Origin: Malikia granosa
GTDB taxonomy: Bacteria > Pseudomonadota > Gammaproteobacteria > Burkholderiales > Burkholderiaceae_C
Direction of reading: 5' to 3'
DNA length: 64,000 nucleotides
NCBI RefSeq assembly: GCF_002980595.1
Contig: NZ_PVLQ01000027.1
Coordinates: 124,001-188,000, forward strand
In this document: one piece after another, positions 63,515 through 64,000 of the stretch
Position numbering within the stretch: position 1 is the first letter of the stretch
Layout: each line of letters opens with the position of its first letter
Program-made: the position numbers and the translations under genes
Notes under the pieces: generated by a model
The model's input: the letters and a program-made list of their open reading frames with translations, nothing else
Databases searched by the model: none
What the model was told of the DNA's origin: nothing

Positions 63515-63990
63515 ATGCAGACCTGATCTTGTGGCGCCACGCCGAGGCCGAGGACCTGGCCGACAACGAGGAAAGTGGCGGCAGCGACCTCTCCAGGCGC
63601 CTGACCGCCAAGGGCGAGAAGCAGGCCGCCCGCATGTCGGCCTGGCTCGAGCGCCAGCTGCCCGAGGATGCACGGATCTGGTCGAGTCCGGCGGTGCGCA
63701 CCGAGCAGACCGTGCTCGCGCTCAGGCGCAAGTACCGGCTCAGCGACGCGCTGCGCCCCGAGGCCGGCCCCGACGAGCTGCTGCAACTGGTGCAATGGCC
63801 GCAGCTGCGCCATCCGACCCTGATCGTGGGTCATCAGCCGACGCTGGGCCGGGTGGTGGCGCGGCTGCTGGGCCTGGCCGAGTCGGAATGCTCGATCAAG
63901 AAGGGGGCGCTGTGGTGGCTGCACCAGCGCGAGCGCAACGGGATCAGCCAGACCGTCATTCTGACGGTGCAAAGCCCCGAATTCCTCTGA
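63511..63990 (+). CDS. sixA: Phosphohistidine phosphatase SixA-like
   Basis: A 159-residue histidine phosphatase with LILWRHAEAEDL (RHG-type motif with Ala) near residue 5, SSPAVRTEQT and LIVGHQPTLG. SixA removes phosphate from phosphohistidine in relay proteins. ATG 63511 overlaps the ppk stop (ATGA) with GGAGGAAAGG just upstream, so the two are translationally coupled. The gene ends 10 bases before the window edge. Confidence 0.92.
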   Translation: MNADLILWRHAEAEDLADNEESGGSDLSRRLTAKGEKQAARMSAWLERQLPEDARIWSSPAVRTEQTVLALRRKYRLSDALRPEAGPDELLQLVQWPQLRHPTLIVGHQPTLGRVVARLLGLAESECSIKKGALWWLHQRERNGISQTVILTVQSPEFL

Positions 63991-64000
63991 AGCGCTAGCC

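Overview
The window looks like chromosomal DNA of a high-GC betaproteobacterium, most probably order Burkholderiales. The reasons are gene content and order: a cysI-DUF934-cysH-cysD-cysN assimilation operon, a ThiE with a long N-terminal extension, an rlmE-ftsH-folP block, mnmC-yggX, and circularly permuted ATP-grasp/alpha-E genes. I see no prophage, integrase, insertion sequence or CRISPR array. Coding density is very high and only one gap (32588-32891) exceeds 300 bases.

Layout. 1-11954 holds two parallel sets of circularly permuted ATP-grasp/alpha-E/transglutaminase-like genes on either side of comEC. One tRNA-Gly and two identical tRNA-Asn genes follow. 12373-16394 carries thiamine biosynthesis (thiO-thiS-thiG-thiE, with thiD divergent). 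16409-22428 is a compact minus-strand operon headed by a clear TPP riboswitch. It encodes a LuxE-like acyl-activating protein, a LuxC-like acyl reductase, a three-part NMT1/THI5-type ABC importer and a short-chain dehydrogenase. I regard this as the most likely undescribed system: a thiamine-controlled uptake-and-carboxylate-reduction pathway. 22457-30277 contains a thioredoxin-reductase-like ferredoxin reductase, a 7Fe ferredoxin, assimilatory sulfate reduction and a TauE-type exporter. 30373-37952 is mixed housekeeping (mnmC, yggX, fpr, dsbB, a PPK2, a LysE-type exporter, pyrD, rpiA). 37955-40294 is a rhombosortase paired tail to tail with a subtilisin-like protease that carries a GlyGly-CTERM tail. 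40339-46847 holds an M3 oligopeptidase, yhbY, rlmE, ftsH and folP.

From about 46.9 kb to the right edge almost everything fits phosphate starvation: a second PPK2 with arsC, a glycerophosphodiesterase lipoprotein, a secreted phosphoesterase, two diacylglycerol-type glycosyltransferases, a phosphatidylserine-decarboxylase-like enzyme, a PLP enzyme, an Mpo1/DUF962-like membrane protein, LplT, OlsB, a PlcP-like phospholipase, PPK1 and SixA. I found by eye seven candidate Pho boxes (7-4-7 direct repeats related to CTGTCAT-N4-CTGTCAC) in front of these transcription units, including one ahead of an overlooked 56-residue gene. The region reads as a lipid-remodelling and polyphosphate island that replaces phospholipids with glycolipids and ornithine lipids when phosphate is scarce.

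Candidate FNR/Anr-type boxes (TTGAT-N4-ATCAA) lie before fdxA, fpr, comEC and the second ATP-grasp gene. All functional calls rest on reading motifs, lengths and neighbourhoods by eye; no database search was run.
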